From Archangium lipolyticum (GTDB lineage: Bacteria; Myxococcota; Myxococcia; Myxococcales; Myxococcaceae), in contig NZ_JANKBZ010000020.1 in assembly GCF_024623785.1 (NCBI RefSeq), positions 124,001 to 188,000 on the forward strand: 64,000 nt of DNA, read 5' to 3'. Below are positions 45,438-54,153 of the stretch, one piece after another. Positions within the stretch are counted from its first letter, which is position 1; every line of letters starts with the position of its first letter. The notes beneath the pieces were generated by a model, which was not told where the DNA came from, searched no databases, and was given only the letters and a program-made list of their open reading frames with translations. The translations under genes and the position numbers were made by a program.

Positions 45438-48400
45438 GTGCTTCCAGGGGAATCTTCCGAGATTCATCGCTGCCGGCGCTTCGTGCTCCGCAGGCAGGTA
45501 ACCGAGAGCGGGACGGTCGTGCTCAAGACCCTCTCCGGGAAGGTTCCGGTGCCGCGCTGGGCCCGGCTGATGCACGACGAGTATGCCGTTCTGCGCAGGC
45601 TCGACGTGCCTGGGGTCGAGCGGCCGATTGCTCTCGAGGGGCCGGAGGATGCGCCCACCCTCGTCCTCGAGGACGCGGGTTCCGAGGATCTCGAGCAGCG
45701 GCTGACCGGGGGACCGCTCCCGCTCGAAGGCTTCTTCGACCTCGCCCTTCAGCTCGCCGACGTGTGCGCTCGCATTCACGAGAAGGGGGTCGTCCACCGG
45801 GCCATCTCTCCTTCCCATGTGGTGCTCGGGGCCGACGAACGGGTGCGCCTGGTGCACTTCGTCGACGCGGCCGAGCTCGCGAGCATTGCCCGGGCGATCG
45901 AGCCCGAGCAGGTGTCCGCCCTGGTCTGGGCGTCACCGGAACAGACGGGACGGATGAACTGGCTCGTCGATTGGCGAGCGGACCTCTACTCCCTGGGCGC
46001 CACGCTCTACGCGATGCTCATTGGCGCGCCTCCCTTCCGCTCCTCGGATCCGCTCGAGCTCGTGCATGCGCACGTGGCGAAGATGCCGGTGCCCGCGTCG
46101 GTCGCGAATCCGCGCGTCCCGCAGGTGCTCTCCGACATCGTCCAGAAGCTCCTCGCCAAGATGCCGGAGCGGCGCTACCAGAGCGCGGAGGCCCTCGGGG
46201 CCGATCTCCGGGAGGCGCGGAGACAATGGCTCGTCTCCGGCACCATCGAGCCCTTCGAGCTGGGCCGGCTCGATCTCGCCCGGGAGCTACCGCTGCCGGA
46301 GCGGCTGTATGGACGTGACCACGAGCTCGCCGTGCTGCGGGATGCTCTCATCCGCGTCGCGGCGAACAGGACCGAGCTGGTGCTCGTGGCGGGTGAGGCC
46401 GGCTCCGGCAAGACGGCCCTCGTCGGGGCCGTACGGGATGCGGTCCTCATGGCCGAGGGCCGGTTCGTCTCGGGCAAGTTCGATCTGCGCGCGGCGAACA
46501 TGCCGTATGCGTCCGTGGTGGAGGCGCTCCGGGCCCTCGCGCTCACGCTCCTCTCCGAGCCCATGGCGCGCCGGGAGGAGGTGTCCCGGCGGCTGCGGGA
46601 GGCGGTTCAGGCGAACGGCCGTGTGTTGATCGAGCTCATTCCGGAGCTTCGGGACGTGCTCGGTGCGCTGCCCGAGGTGCCCGGGCTCGGTCCCGTGGAG
46701 GCGGAGAACCGCTTCCACCTCACGCTCCAGGCCTTCGTCCGGGCGGTGGCCGCGGACCGGCCGCTCGTGTTCTTCCTGGATGATCTGCAATGGACCGACG
46801 CGGCGTCGTTGCGGATCCTGCGTGCGCTGGCCAAGGATCCGGAGAGCCGGCACGTCCTCCTGCTCGGTGCGTTCCGGACACGGGAGGTCGGTTCCAAGCA
46901 CCCGTTGGTTCGCACCCTCGAGGAGATCCGGGACGCGGGCACGGCCGTCACGCGGCTGGAGGTGGGCCCCCTGTCGACCGGAGCGCTCGTCGCGCTGCTC
47001 TCCGACGTCCTCCGCTGTGAGCCGGAACGGGCGATGCCTCTCGTGGAGCTCATCCAGGGAAAGACGGCGGGCAATCCCTTCTTCGTCCGGCAGTTGCTCC
47101 GCTCGCTTCAGCGCGGCGGGCTGCTCGTCTTCGACGAGGGGCGGGGGACGTGGCTGTGGGAGCTGCGGCAGATCGAGCGGGTGGAGATCACCGAGAACGT
47201 GGTCGAGCTGATGGCGGCGGCCATCCGGAGGCTGTCGGAGGAGGCGCAGCAGCTCCTGCAGCTCGCGGCGTGCATCGGCAAGCGGTTGGAGCTCCATCTG
47301 CTCGCGGCCGCCTGGGGCAGGTCCGTGGATGAGATGGCCACGCGGTTGGGTGAGGTGCTCCGGGAAGGGCTGCTCGTGCCCGAGGATGAGCGCACGCCGC
47401 GCACGGAGGTGGCCTTCCGGTTCATCCACGATCGCGTGCAGCAGGCCGCCTACTCGCTGCTGTCCGAGGAGCGGCGGAAGCGGCTCCATCTGCGGATCGG
47501 CCGTGGCCTCCTGGAGCTCTTCCGCGAGGAGGGATTGGACGAGAAGCTGTTCGATGTCGTGGACCAGCTCAATCTCGGGAGCGAGTTGCTCACGGGGGAC
47601 CGGGAGCGGGAGGAGCTCGCCCGATTGAACTACCGGGCCGGGGTCAGGGCGCGGCGCTCCGCCGCCTACGGGCCGGCACTCGCGTATTTCCGGAGTGGCC
47701 TTGCCCTGCTGCCCGGAGACGCGAGGCCCGTCCACGACGAGTTCTCGTTCCTTCTTCACCGGGACGCGGCCGAGTGCGCCTCGCTGACGGGCGAACATGG
47801 CCTGTGCCACTCGCTGGCGCGGGAGGGACTCCGCCACGCCGGCTCGATGGAGGAAGCCGCGGACCTTCACGCCCTGCGGATCTCGAGCGCGACGGTCACG
47901 GGTGAATACGAACTGGCGCTCCAGTGGGGATGGGAGGCGTTGCGCTCCTTCTTCGGGACCGAGCGGCCGAAGGAGGGCTTCGACGAGGAGAGCTTCGTAC
48001 AGCGGGAGGCCATCGGGAGGCTCCTCGCGGGGCGCTCGCCCGAGAGCTTCGTCGACCAACCCCTCGTGACCCGGTCCGAGGCGCGGGTCTACATGAAGAT
48101 CGTCTCCGCCATGCTGTTCCCCGCATGGTTCGTCGACCGCAAGCTCCTCATGCTCCTCACGGCCCGTGGGGTCTGCTTCACGCTGGAGCACGGTCACAGC
48201 AACGACTCGATCATGCCGTACGCCGTCTATGCGCAGCTGCTGCTGGGCATGGGAGAGCTTCGGGCCGCCGAGGGCTTCAGCCGTCTCTCCGTGGAGCTCG
48301 CGCGGAGGTTCGAGGATCGCCTGCAGGAGGTCCGCGCCTTCCAGCTGTACAACAACTTCGTGCGAGCGTGGCTGGCTCCACTCTCCACCTGTGTGACGGG

Positions 48401-51056
48401 AGCCCATCAGATCTTCGAGATGGGGCTGCGGTTCGGCGAGTTCCAGAACGCCGTCTATGGCCGCACGATGATCGTCATCTACTCGTTCACCGCGGGGATG
48501 GAGCTGGACCGGATCCTGGTCGAGCTGGATGAGGGGCTGGGGTTCTGCCGGCAGGTCAGGAGCGAGGGCGCGATCCTGAATCACCTGGCCTACCGGCAGG
48601 CCATCCGCTGTCTGAAGGGGCTCACGAGGGAGCTCAACCGGTTCGACGACGACGAGTTCACCGAGCAGGCGTTCCTCGCGGCCACATTGAACGAGCCGAC
48701 GACGCGGTGCATGTACGACATCCTGAGGCTCCAGACCTCGTTCCTCTTCCGGGAGCTGGCCGAGGCGGATGCGCGGTCCGAGTCGGCGGCCCGTTTCCTG
48801 GACTTCCTGGGGGGTTACATTCCCTCGGCCGAGCACACGTTCTACACGGCGCTGAACCTCCTGGCGCGTTGTGATGGGGCCACGTTCCAGGAGCGCGCCG
48901 AGCGGCTCGGGCGTGTGGCCGCCCTGCGCGAGAAGCTGAGGCAGTGGGAGGAGGGGTGTGCGGAGAACTTCCGCCACAAGCGCCTGCTCGTGGACGCGGA
49001 GGTCGCCCGGGTCCAGGGCCAGTTCCTCGAGGCCACCGAGCTGTACGACCAGGCCATCGAGGCGGCGGCGAAGGCCCGCTTCCTCCAGGACGAGGCGCTG
49101 GCCAACGAGCTCTGCGGGCGGCTCTATCACGGGCACGGCCGGACCCGTGTCGCCCACCTGTACCTGTGCGCGGCCCAGAAGGGCTGGGCCCAGTGGGGAG
49201 CCCTGGCCAAGGCGCGGGCGCTGGATGACGAGTTCGACCTCAGTGGGGGCTCCGTGGGGCCAGGCGCCGTCGACGAGCGTGCCCCGCGGGCGGCGCTCGA
49301 TGCCCTGAGCCTGCTCAAGACGGCGGAGACCATCTCGGGGGAGATCGAGCTCGAGCGTCTGCTGGGAAAGTTGATGGAGGTGTGCATCCAGGCGGCGGGC
49401 GCCGAGCGGGGCGTGCTCGTCGTCGAGGAGGAAGAAGGACCGTTCGTGCGGGCGGTCGGAGGCGCCACGCTTCCGGTCTCCACCGAAAGGGCGCCGCTCG
49501 CCGAGTCGCACGAGCTTCCCCGGGAGCTCATCGAGCACGTGCGCAGGACGCGGCGGGTCCTCGTGCTCGAGGATGCCTCCCGGGATCCGCGGTTCGCTTC
49601 CACGCCCTATTTCGAGGAGGGCAACGTGATGTCCGTCCTGGTGCTTCCCATCCAGCGCCAGGAGGCCCTGCTCGGCACGTTCTTCTTCGAGAACGATCTG
49701 ACTCCACGCGCGTTCACGCGGGAGCGCGTCCGGGTGTTGGAGCTCCTGTCCGCCCAGATCGCCATCGCCCTCGAGAACAGCCTCCTGTTCGAGAAGTTCA
49801 AGGTGGAGGTGGAGGAGCGGAGGCGGGCGGAGCGGGCCGTGCGCTTCCTGGCCGATGTGAGCGCGCTGCTCGCCGAGTCGCTCGATTATCCGACGACCCT
49901 CCGCAACCTGGCGTCCTTCATGGCGCCTGCGTTCGCAGACTGGTGCATCGTCGACGTGATGGGGGAGGGTGGACGGATCCAGCGATTGGCCGGGGTGCAC
50001 GTCGAGCCCTCGAAGGAGCGGAGTCTCCGCGAGCTCGAGGAGCGGTATCCGCTCGAAATGGGCTCGACCCAACCGGCGGCGCGTGTCCTGGCCTCGGGCA
50101 GGTCGCTCCTGCTGGCGGATTTCACGGATGACGTGCTGCGGGCCCACTGTCTCGACGCCGAACACTTCCGGCTCATCCGTGAGCTCGGGTCCCGGAGCAT
50201 CATGGCCGTGCCGCTCGTGGCTCGCGGCAGGACGCTGGGGGCGATCACCGTCGGCTCCGCGGATCCGAAGCGCTCCTTCGGGCGGTCGGATCTGGCGCTC
50301 GCCGAGGAGCTGGCCCGCCGGGCCGCCATCGCCATCGACAACGCCCACCTCTACCAGGAGGCCCAGGAGGGAATCCGCGTCCGCGAGGAGTTCCTCTGCG
50401 TCGCGGCGCACGAGCTGAAGACCCCCATCACCTCCATGAGCATCGGACTCCAGTCGGTGGTCCGCAAACGCGAGCGCCCCTCGGAGGAACGTCTCCTCCG
50501 GGTCCTCCAGTCGACGGACAGGCAGGTGCAGCGGCTCTCGCGCCTGGTCGATGACGTGCTCGATGTCTCACGGCTCCACGCTGGGCGGCTCGAGCTCCAT
50601 CTCGAGCGGGTGGACCTCCCGGCGGTCGTGGCCGACGTCGTGGAGCGTTTCGGCGAGAGCATCGCCCAATCCGGGTCGCGGGTGGACGTCCGGGCCGAAG
50701 CGCCCGTCGAGGGGCTGTGGGACAGGAGCAGGTTGGATCAGGTGGTCGCCAACCTGCTCGGCAACGCCCTCAAGTTTGGAGAGGGCCAGCCCATCGAAAT
50801 CTCCGTCGTCCGGAGGGACGGCACGGCCGAGCTCTCGGTGGTGGACCACGGCATCGGTATCGCCCCCGATCGCCTTCCCCACATCTTCGAGCGGTTCGAG
50901 CGCGCGGTGCCGACCCGTCACTATGGCGGGTTCGGGCTGGGCCTCTACATCGTGAAGAGCATCACGGAAGCGCTCGGTGGCACGGTGCGCGTGGAGAGCA
51001 CACCGGGCCAGGGTTCGAGGTTCACGGTGGTGCTCCCCGGGCTCACGCCAGCTTGA
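45438..51056 (+). CDS. Giant hybrid sensor with pseudokinase: Ser/Thr pseudokinase, AAA ATPase, TPR-like region, two GAF domains, histidine kinase
   Basis: This 1872-residue paralogue of the protein at 17391-23093 has the same domain order. The kinase domain keeps Lys30 (VVLKTL), but the catalytic loop reads HRAISPSH (120-127), losing both Asp and Asn, and the DFG position reads HFV (140-142). It is therefore predicted to be a pseudokinase. The ATPase has GEAGSGKT and FFLDDLQW. GAF-like domains follow the TPR region, and the histidine kinase is intact: VAAHELKTPITS, NLLGNALKF, DHGIGIAP, GFGLGLYI. I chose the GTG at 45438 because AGGGG precedes it and MLPGESSEIHRCRRF then aligns with the paralogue's start. 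The 3' end overlaps tyrS by 14 bp. Confidence 0.92.
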   Translation: MLPGESSEIHRCRRFVLRRQVTESGTVVLKTLSGKVPVPRWARLMHDEYAVLRRLDVPGVERPIALEGPEDAPTLVLEDAGSEDLEQRLTGGPLPLEGFFDLALQLADVCARIHEKGVVHRAISPSHVVLGADERVRLVHFVDAAELASIARAIEPEQVSALVWASPEQTGRMNWLVDWRADLYSLGATLYAMLIGAPPFRSSDPLELVHAHVAKMPVPASVANPRVPQVLSDIVQKLLAKMPERRYQSAEALGADLREARRQWLVSGTIEPFELGRLDLARELPLPERLYGRDHELAVLRDALIRVAANRTELVLVAGEAGSGKTALVGAVRDAVLMAEGRFVSGKFDLRAANMPYASVVEALRALALTLLSEPMARREEVSRRLREAVQANGRVLIELIPELRDVLGALPEVPGLGPVEAENRFHLTLQAFVRAVAADRPLVFFLDDLQWTDAASLRILRALAKDPESRHVLLLGAFRTREVGSKHPLVRTLEEIRDAGTAVTRLEVGPLSTGALVALLSDVLRCEPERAMPLVELIQGKTAGNPFFVRQLLRSLQRGGLLVFDEGRGTWLWELRQIERVEITENVVELMAAAIRRLSEEAQQLLQLAACIGKRLELHLLAAAWGRSVDEMATRLGEVLREGLLVPEDERTPRTEVAFRFIHDRVQQAAYSLLSEERRKRLHLRIGRGLLELFREEGLDEKLFDVVDQLNLGSELLTGDREREELARLNYRAGVRARRSAAYGPALAYFRSGLALLPGDARPVHDEFSFLLHRDAAECASLTGEHGLCHSLAREGLRHAGSMEEAADLHALRISSATVTGEYELALQWGWEALRSFFGTERPKEGFDEESFVQREAIGRLLAGRSPESFVDQPLVTRSEARVYMKIVSAMLFPAWFVDRKLLMLLTARGVCFTLEHGHSNDSIMPYAVYAQLLLGMGELRAAEGFSRLSVELARRFEDRLQEVRAFQLYNNFVRAWLAPLSTCVTGAHQIFEMGLRFGEFQNAVYGRTMIVIYSFTAGMELDRILVELDEGLGFCRQVRSEGAILNHLAYRQAIRCLKGLTRELNRFDDDEFTEQAFLAATLNEPTTRCMYDILRLQTSFLFRELAEADARSESAARFLDFLGGYIPSAEHTFYTALNLLARCDGATFQERAERLGRVAALREKLRQWEEGCAENFRHKRLLVDAEVARVQGQFLEATELYDQAIEAAAKARFLQDEALANELCGRLYHGHGRTRVAHLYLCAAQKGWAQWGALAKARALDDEFDLSGGSVGPGAVDERAPRAALDALSLLKTAETISGEIELERLLGKLMEVCIQAAGAERGVLVVEEEEGPFVRAVGGATLPVSTERAPLAESHELPRELIEHVRRTRRVLVLEDASRDPRFASTPYFEEGNVMSVLVLPIQRQEALLGTFFFENDLTPRAFTRERVRVLELLSAQIAIALENSLLFEKFKVEVEERRRAERAVRFLADVSALLAESLDYPTTLRNLASFMAPAFADWCIVDVMGEGGRIQRLAGVHVEPSKERSLRELEERYPLEMGSTQPAARVLASGRSLLLADFTDDVLRAHCLDAEHFRLIRELGSRSIMAVPLVARGRTLGAITVGSADPKRSFGRSDLALAEELARRAAIAIDNAHLYQEAQEGIRVREEFLCVAAHELKTPITSMSIGLQSVVRKRERPSEERLLRVLQSTDRQVQRLSRLVDDVLDVSRLHAGRLELHLERVDLPAVVADVVERFGESIAQSGSRVDVRAEAPVEGLWDRSRLDQVVANLLGNALKFGEGQPIEISVVRRDGTAELSVVDHGIGIAPDRLPHIFERFERAVPTRHYGGFGLGLYIVKSITEALGGTVRVESTPGQGSRFTVVLPGLTPA

Positions 51057-52305
51057 TGCGCGCGGACTTGTGCTTGCCCACCTGGACCAGGTACTCGCCC
51101 GCGTCCAGCTCGTGCTTGGGGTCCGTGGCCTTCTCGCCGTTCACCCGCACGCCGCCCTGGCCCATCAGCTTGCGCGCCTCCGTGACGGAGGCCACCAGCT
51201 TCGCCTCCGCCAGCGCCTTGGCCAGCAGCAGCTTCGGGGCGCCCGCCATCGGCACCTCCACCAGCGGCTGATCCTCGGCGACGATCTTCTTCTGGGAGTA
51301 GCGCTCCTCCCACGCCTGCATCGCCTTCTGGGCCGACTCCGCGTCGTGGAAGCGCGCGGCGATCTCCAGCGCGAAGCCCGACTTCGCCGCCTTCGGGTGC
51401 AGCTCCCCGCGCAGCACCTTCTCCTTCAGCTCGGCCAGCTCCTTGAGCGTCCGGGACGACAGCAGCTCGTAGTAGCGCCACATCAGGTCGTCCGTGATGC
51501 TCATCAGCTTGCCGTAGATCTGCTCCGGCGACTCGCTGATGCCCACGTAGTTGTCCAGGCTCTTGGACATCTTGTCGCCGGTGATCTTCCCGTCGACCAT
51601 CTTCGCGTCCAGACCCTCGAGGATGGGCCCGGTCATGATGACCTGCGGCTCCAGACCCTCTTCCTTCATGAGCTGCCGGCCCACCATCAGGTTGAAGAGC
51701 TGATCCGTCGCGCCCAGCTCCACGTCCGCCTTGAGCGCCACCGAGTCGTAGCCCTGCAGCAGCGGGTAGAGGAACTCGTGGAGGGCGATGGAGCGGTTCT
51801 CGCGGAAGCGCTTCTTGAAGTCATCGCGCTCCAGGATGCGCTGGAGCGAGTAGCGCGCCGCCAGGCGGATCATCCCCTCGGTGCCCAGCTTGTCCAACCA
51901 CTCGGAGTTGAAGCGCACCTGCGTCTTCGCCGCGTCCAGCACCTTGAAGACCTGCTCCTGGTACGTCTTCGCGTTGACCTTCACCTCGTCGCGCGTGAGC
52001 GCGGGGCGCGTGGTGTTCTTCCCCGTGGGGTCGCCGATCAGCGCGGTGAAGTCGCCGATGAGGAACACCACCTGGTGGCCGAAGTCCTGGAAGCGCCGCA
52101 TGCGCGTGAGCAGCAGCGAGTGGCCCAGGTGCAGGTCCGGGCGGCTCGGATCGAAACCGGCCTTGATGACGAGCGGCTTGCCCGTCTCATACGAGCGCTC
52201 GAGCTTCCTCTTCAGATCCTCGGGCACCTGGAGATCCACGGTGCCGCGGGTCACTTCCTCGAACTGCTCCTGGGGCGTCGCCTTGCGCAAAGCGTTTTCG
52301 GACAT
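51043..52305 (-). CDS. tyrS: Tyrosyl-tRNA synthetase
   Basis: The 420-residue class I synthetase charges tRNA-Tyr. The HIGH motif appears as HLGHS (about 59-63) and KMSKS is intact in ITGDKMSKSLDN. ELGATDQLFNL and the DPTGKN loop match the TyrRS fold. A C-terminal S4 RNA-binding domain (KLMGQGGVRVNG) completes it. I chose the ATG at 52305 (MSENALRKATP). It overlaps the convergent kinase gene by 14 bp at the 3' end. Confidence 0.95.
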   Translation of the reverse strand: MSENALRKATPQEQFEEVTRGTVDLQVPEDLKRKLERSYETGKPLVIKAGFDPSRPDLHLGHSLLLTRMRRFQDFGHQVVFLIGDFTALIGDPTGKNTTRPALTRDEVKVNAKTYQEQVFKVLDAAKTQVRFNSEWLDKLGTEGMIRLAARYSLQRILERDDFKKRFRENRSIALHEFLYPLLQGYDSVALKADVELGATDQLFNLMVGRQLMKEEGLEPQVIMTGPILEGLDAKMVDGKITGDKMSKSLDNYVGISESPEQIYGKLMSITDDLMWRYYELLSSRTLKELAELKEKVLRGELHPKAAKSGFALEIAARFHDAESAQKAMQAWEERYSQKKIVAEDQPLVEVPMAGAPKLLLAKALAEAKLVASVTEARKLMGQGGVRVNGEKATDPKHELDAGEYLVQVGKHKSARIKLA

Positions 52306-52357
52306 GGCGCAGCGCACCCTACCCGAAAATTTGACATAGGGGCCCGGAAACGGGGGG

Positions 52358-53149
52358 TTACGTGCCCGGCAGGTGCTCGCGCACCCGCTCGATGCTCCGC
52401 GCCTTGCCCGTCTTGTCATCCAGGTCGATCACCACGCCCTGGAGGTACACGAGGTTCTTGGCCACCTCGTAGGGGGTGTGGCGCAGGGTGATGAAGCGCT
52501 CGATGGAGAGCTCCTTCTTCACGCCGATGACGGAGTCCAGCGGGCCACACATGCCCACGTCGGTGATGAAGGCCGTGCCCCCCGGGAGGATGCGCTCGTC
52601 GGCCGTCTGCACGTGGGTGTGGGTGCCCACCACGGCGGACACCTTGCCGTCCAGGTGGGCGCCCATGGCGTTCTTCTCGCTGGTGGCCTCGCAGTGCATG
52701 TCCACCAGGATGCAGGGGGTCTGCTTGCGCAGCTCGGCCACCAGGTCCAGCGCCACCGTGAACGGGTTGTCCAGCGGCTTCATGAAGACGCGGCCCTCGA
52801 GGTTGAGCACCCCGAGCTTGCGCCCGTCCGGCGTCTGGATGACGGTGTGCCCCTTGCCTGGTGCGCCCTTGGGATAGTTGGCCGGGCGCAGCAACAGGTT
52901 GGGGTTGTCCTCCACCCAGGGGAGGATCTGCTTCTTGGTCCAGAAATGGTTGCCGCTCGTCAGGAGGTTGACCTCACTGCCGAGCAGCGCCTCGGCCGAC
53001 TCGGGGGAGATGCCGGCGCCGCCTTCGCTGTTCTCCGCGTTGGCGACGACCAGATCCACCGAGTGGCGCGCGATGAGCTTGGGCAGAAGGGTGCGCACGG
53101 CCAGGAGCCCTGGCCGGCCCACCACATCGCCCATGAAGAGTACTTTCAC
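52358..53149 (-). CDS. YmdB-family metallophosphoesterase
   Basis: The 263-residue protein has the full YmdB motif set: FMGDVVGRPG, VVANAENSEGG, TSGNHFW, LVDMHCEATSEK and VVGTHTHVQTADE. Family members hydrolyse 2',3'-cyclic nucleotides and influence RNA turnover and multicellular behaviour in Bacillus. Its ATG overlaps the stop of the upstream cyclo-ligase gene by 4 bp, so the pair is translationally coupled. It ends 52 bp before tyrS starts. Confidence 0.93.
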   Translation of the reverse strand: MKVLFMGDVVGRPGLLAVRTLLPKLIARHSVDLVVANAENSEGGAGISPESAEALLGSEVNLLTSGNHFWTKKQILPWVEDNPNLLLRPANYPKGAPGKGHTVIQTPDGRKLGVLNLEGRVFMKPLDNPFTVALDLVAELRKQTPCILVDMHCEATSEKNAMGAHLDGKVSAVVGTHTHVQTADERILPGGTAFITDVGMCGPLDSVIGVKKELSIERFITLRHTPYEVAKNLVYLQGVVIDLDDKTGKARSIERVREHLPGT

Positions 53150-53772
53150 GTGTCGACGAAGTCCCAGTCGCGGTACAGCCCGCGCAGTGTCTCCGACTCG
53201 GTGACGACGAGGTCCATGTCCACGTCCTCACTGGTGGTCGGCATGGTGTCGACGACCTGATCTCCGAAGGCCAGTCCCACCCGGCGGCTGCGCGCCGAGG
53301 CCGCCCGGAGCGTGGCGTCGTAGTACCCGCCGCCACGTCCCAGCCGCTTGCCATCTCGTGTGAAGCCCAGTCCGGGCACCACGAACAGATCGATCTGGTC
53401 CACCGGGATGAGCTCGGCGGAGTTGGTGGGCTCGCGTACTCCGAGCCTGCCAGGCTCCAGCTCCGCTTCGGACTTGATGGCCCGGAAGGACAGGATACGT
53501 CCATGGACGTGGGACAGCGGGTAGCAGACGATCTTCTCGTCCTGCAACGCCGCGATCAGGATGTCCCGTGTGGGCACCTCGCCCCGAATGGGGGCGTAGA
53601 GGGCCACCGTCCTCGCCTTTTGGTAATAGGGCGTTGCCAGGAATCGGGCCTGAACCTTCAACCCGCGCTCGTCGATGATGTCCGGCGTCATCGCCTTGCG
53701 CCGCGCCGTCAGCTCCTCGCGCAGCGACACCTTCCGAGCTGCCCCCTCTTGCGCCACCGTCTCGCTCGCCAC
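53146..53772 (-). CDS. fau: 5-formyltetrahydrofolate cyclo-ligase
   Basis: The 208-residue protein has ELTARRKAM near the start, VALYAPIRGEV, VVPGLGFTRDGKRLGRGGGYYD (the ATP/folate signature) and VGLAFGDQVV. It converts 5-formyl-THF to 5,10-methenyl-THF using ATP. I chose the GTG at 53772 because GGGGAG lies about 8 nt upstream. The upstream gap holds a folded candidate RNA on the opposite strand. In many proteobacteria this gene is linked to the 6S RNA gene. Confidence 0.9.
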   Translation of the reverse strand: MASETVAQEGAARKVSLREELTARRKAMTPDIIDERGLKVQARFLATPYYQKARTVALYAPIRGEVPTRDILIAALQDEKIVCYPLSHVHGRILSFRAIKSEAELEPGRLGVREPTNSAELIPVDQIDLFVVPGLGFTRDGKRLGRGGGYYDATLRAASARSRRVGLAFGDQVVDTMPTTSEDVDMDLVVTESETLRGLYRDWDFVDT

Positions 53773-53821
53773 CTGCCCCGCTCCCCGACAAGAGTAAGAA
53801 AAAGTCCCCCGCCGTATGGCC

Positions 53822-53976
53822 GTGTGCCTAGCGTCCATTGAACCCTAAAAAGCCAGGTGGGGTTCGAAGTCGTGGACCCGTAGGCTTCCCTCATCCCGCG
53901 AGGGGAGGGCTTGCACATGGGACTCGAAACGGACCCCGTGATGGACGTATCGGTTCGAATTTCTGCTGGGCATCAC
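53822..53976 (+). ncRNA. Candidate structured RNA with a rod-like fold and central bubble (6S-like architecture)
   Basis: Nested complementary arms pair in order: 53826-53832 with 53965-53971 (7 bp), 53838-53844 with 53952-53958 (7 bp), 53853-53855 with 53942-53944, and 53858-53862 with 53934-53938. A bubble follows (53863-53876 opposite 53922-53933), then 53877-53881 with 53917-53921 and a terminal hairpin 53885-53892 with 53900-53907 (8 bp). Most of the long stems use G-U pairs that would be A-C mismatches on the other strand, so the plus strand is the likely transcript. A closed rod with one large central bubble beside fau recalls 6S RNA, although 6S normally lies on the same strand as fau. 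No coding frame fits here. Confidence 0.4.
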
Positions 53977-54153
53977 GCGCCCCGCAGGGGACAGCCCTTC
54001 AACAAACCTCTCCGTACGGCAAATCCTTGAAACTCCTGGGAAAACCCCAGGAGCAACTGAGGGAATGATAAGAACGTGGAGCGGATGGGTCAAGCCATCG
54101 GTGCGCGTTTACAACTCAGCCGACGGCCTCCTATGATGGAGGTGCTCCCGCCC
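53977..54153. other. Non-coding stretch with an 8-bp perfect hairpin
   Basis: No convincing gene is seen between the folded RNA and the TPR gene. CTCCTGGG (54033-54040) pairs perfectly with CCCAGGAG (54046-54053) around AAAAC. No U-run follows on the plus strand, so it is not a classic terminator. It could end the candidate RNA by another mechanism or lie in the leader of the TPR gene. Confidence 0.4.

Noticed and set aside
52331-52336. Perfect TTGACA -35 box between tyrS and the ymdB-like gene
   Set aside because: No acceptable -10 box follows at 15-19 bp, and it points antisense into the ymdB-like gene.
53858-53880. tRNA T-loop-like GGTTCGAA and similar TTCGAA motifs
   Set aside because: No acceptor stem, D-arm or anticodon arm can be formed around any of them. 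They fall inside the stems and bubble of the rod-shaped fold instead.
53822-53976. Placing the structured RNA on the minus strand, as expected for a 6S RNA read through into fau
   Set aside because: Most long stems contain G-U pairs that become A-C mismatches on the minus strand. The plus strand folds clearly better by hand.
54033-54053. Intrinsic terminator from the 8-bp hairpin
   Set aside because: No U-run follows on the plus strand and only three U follow on the minus strand.
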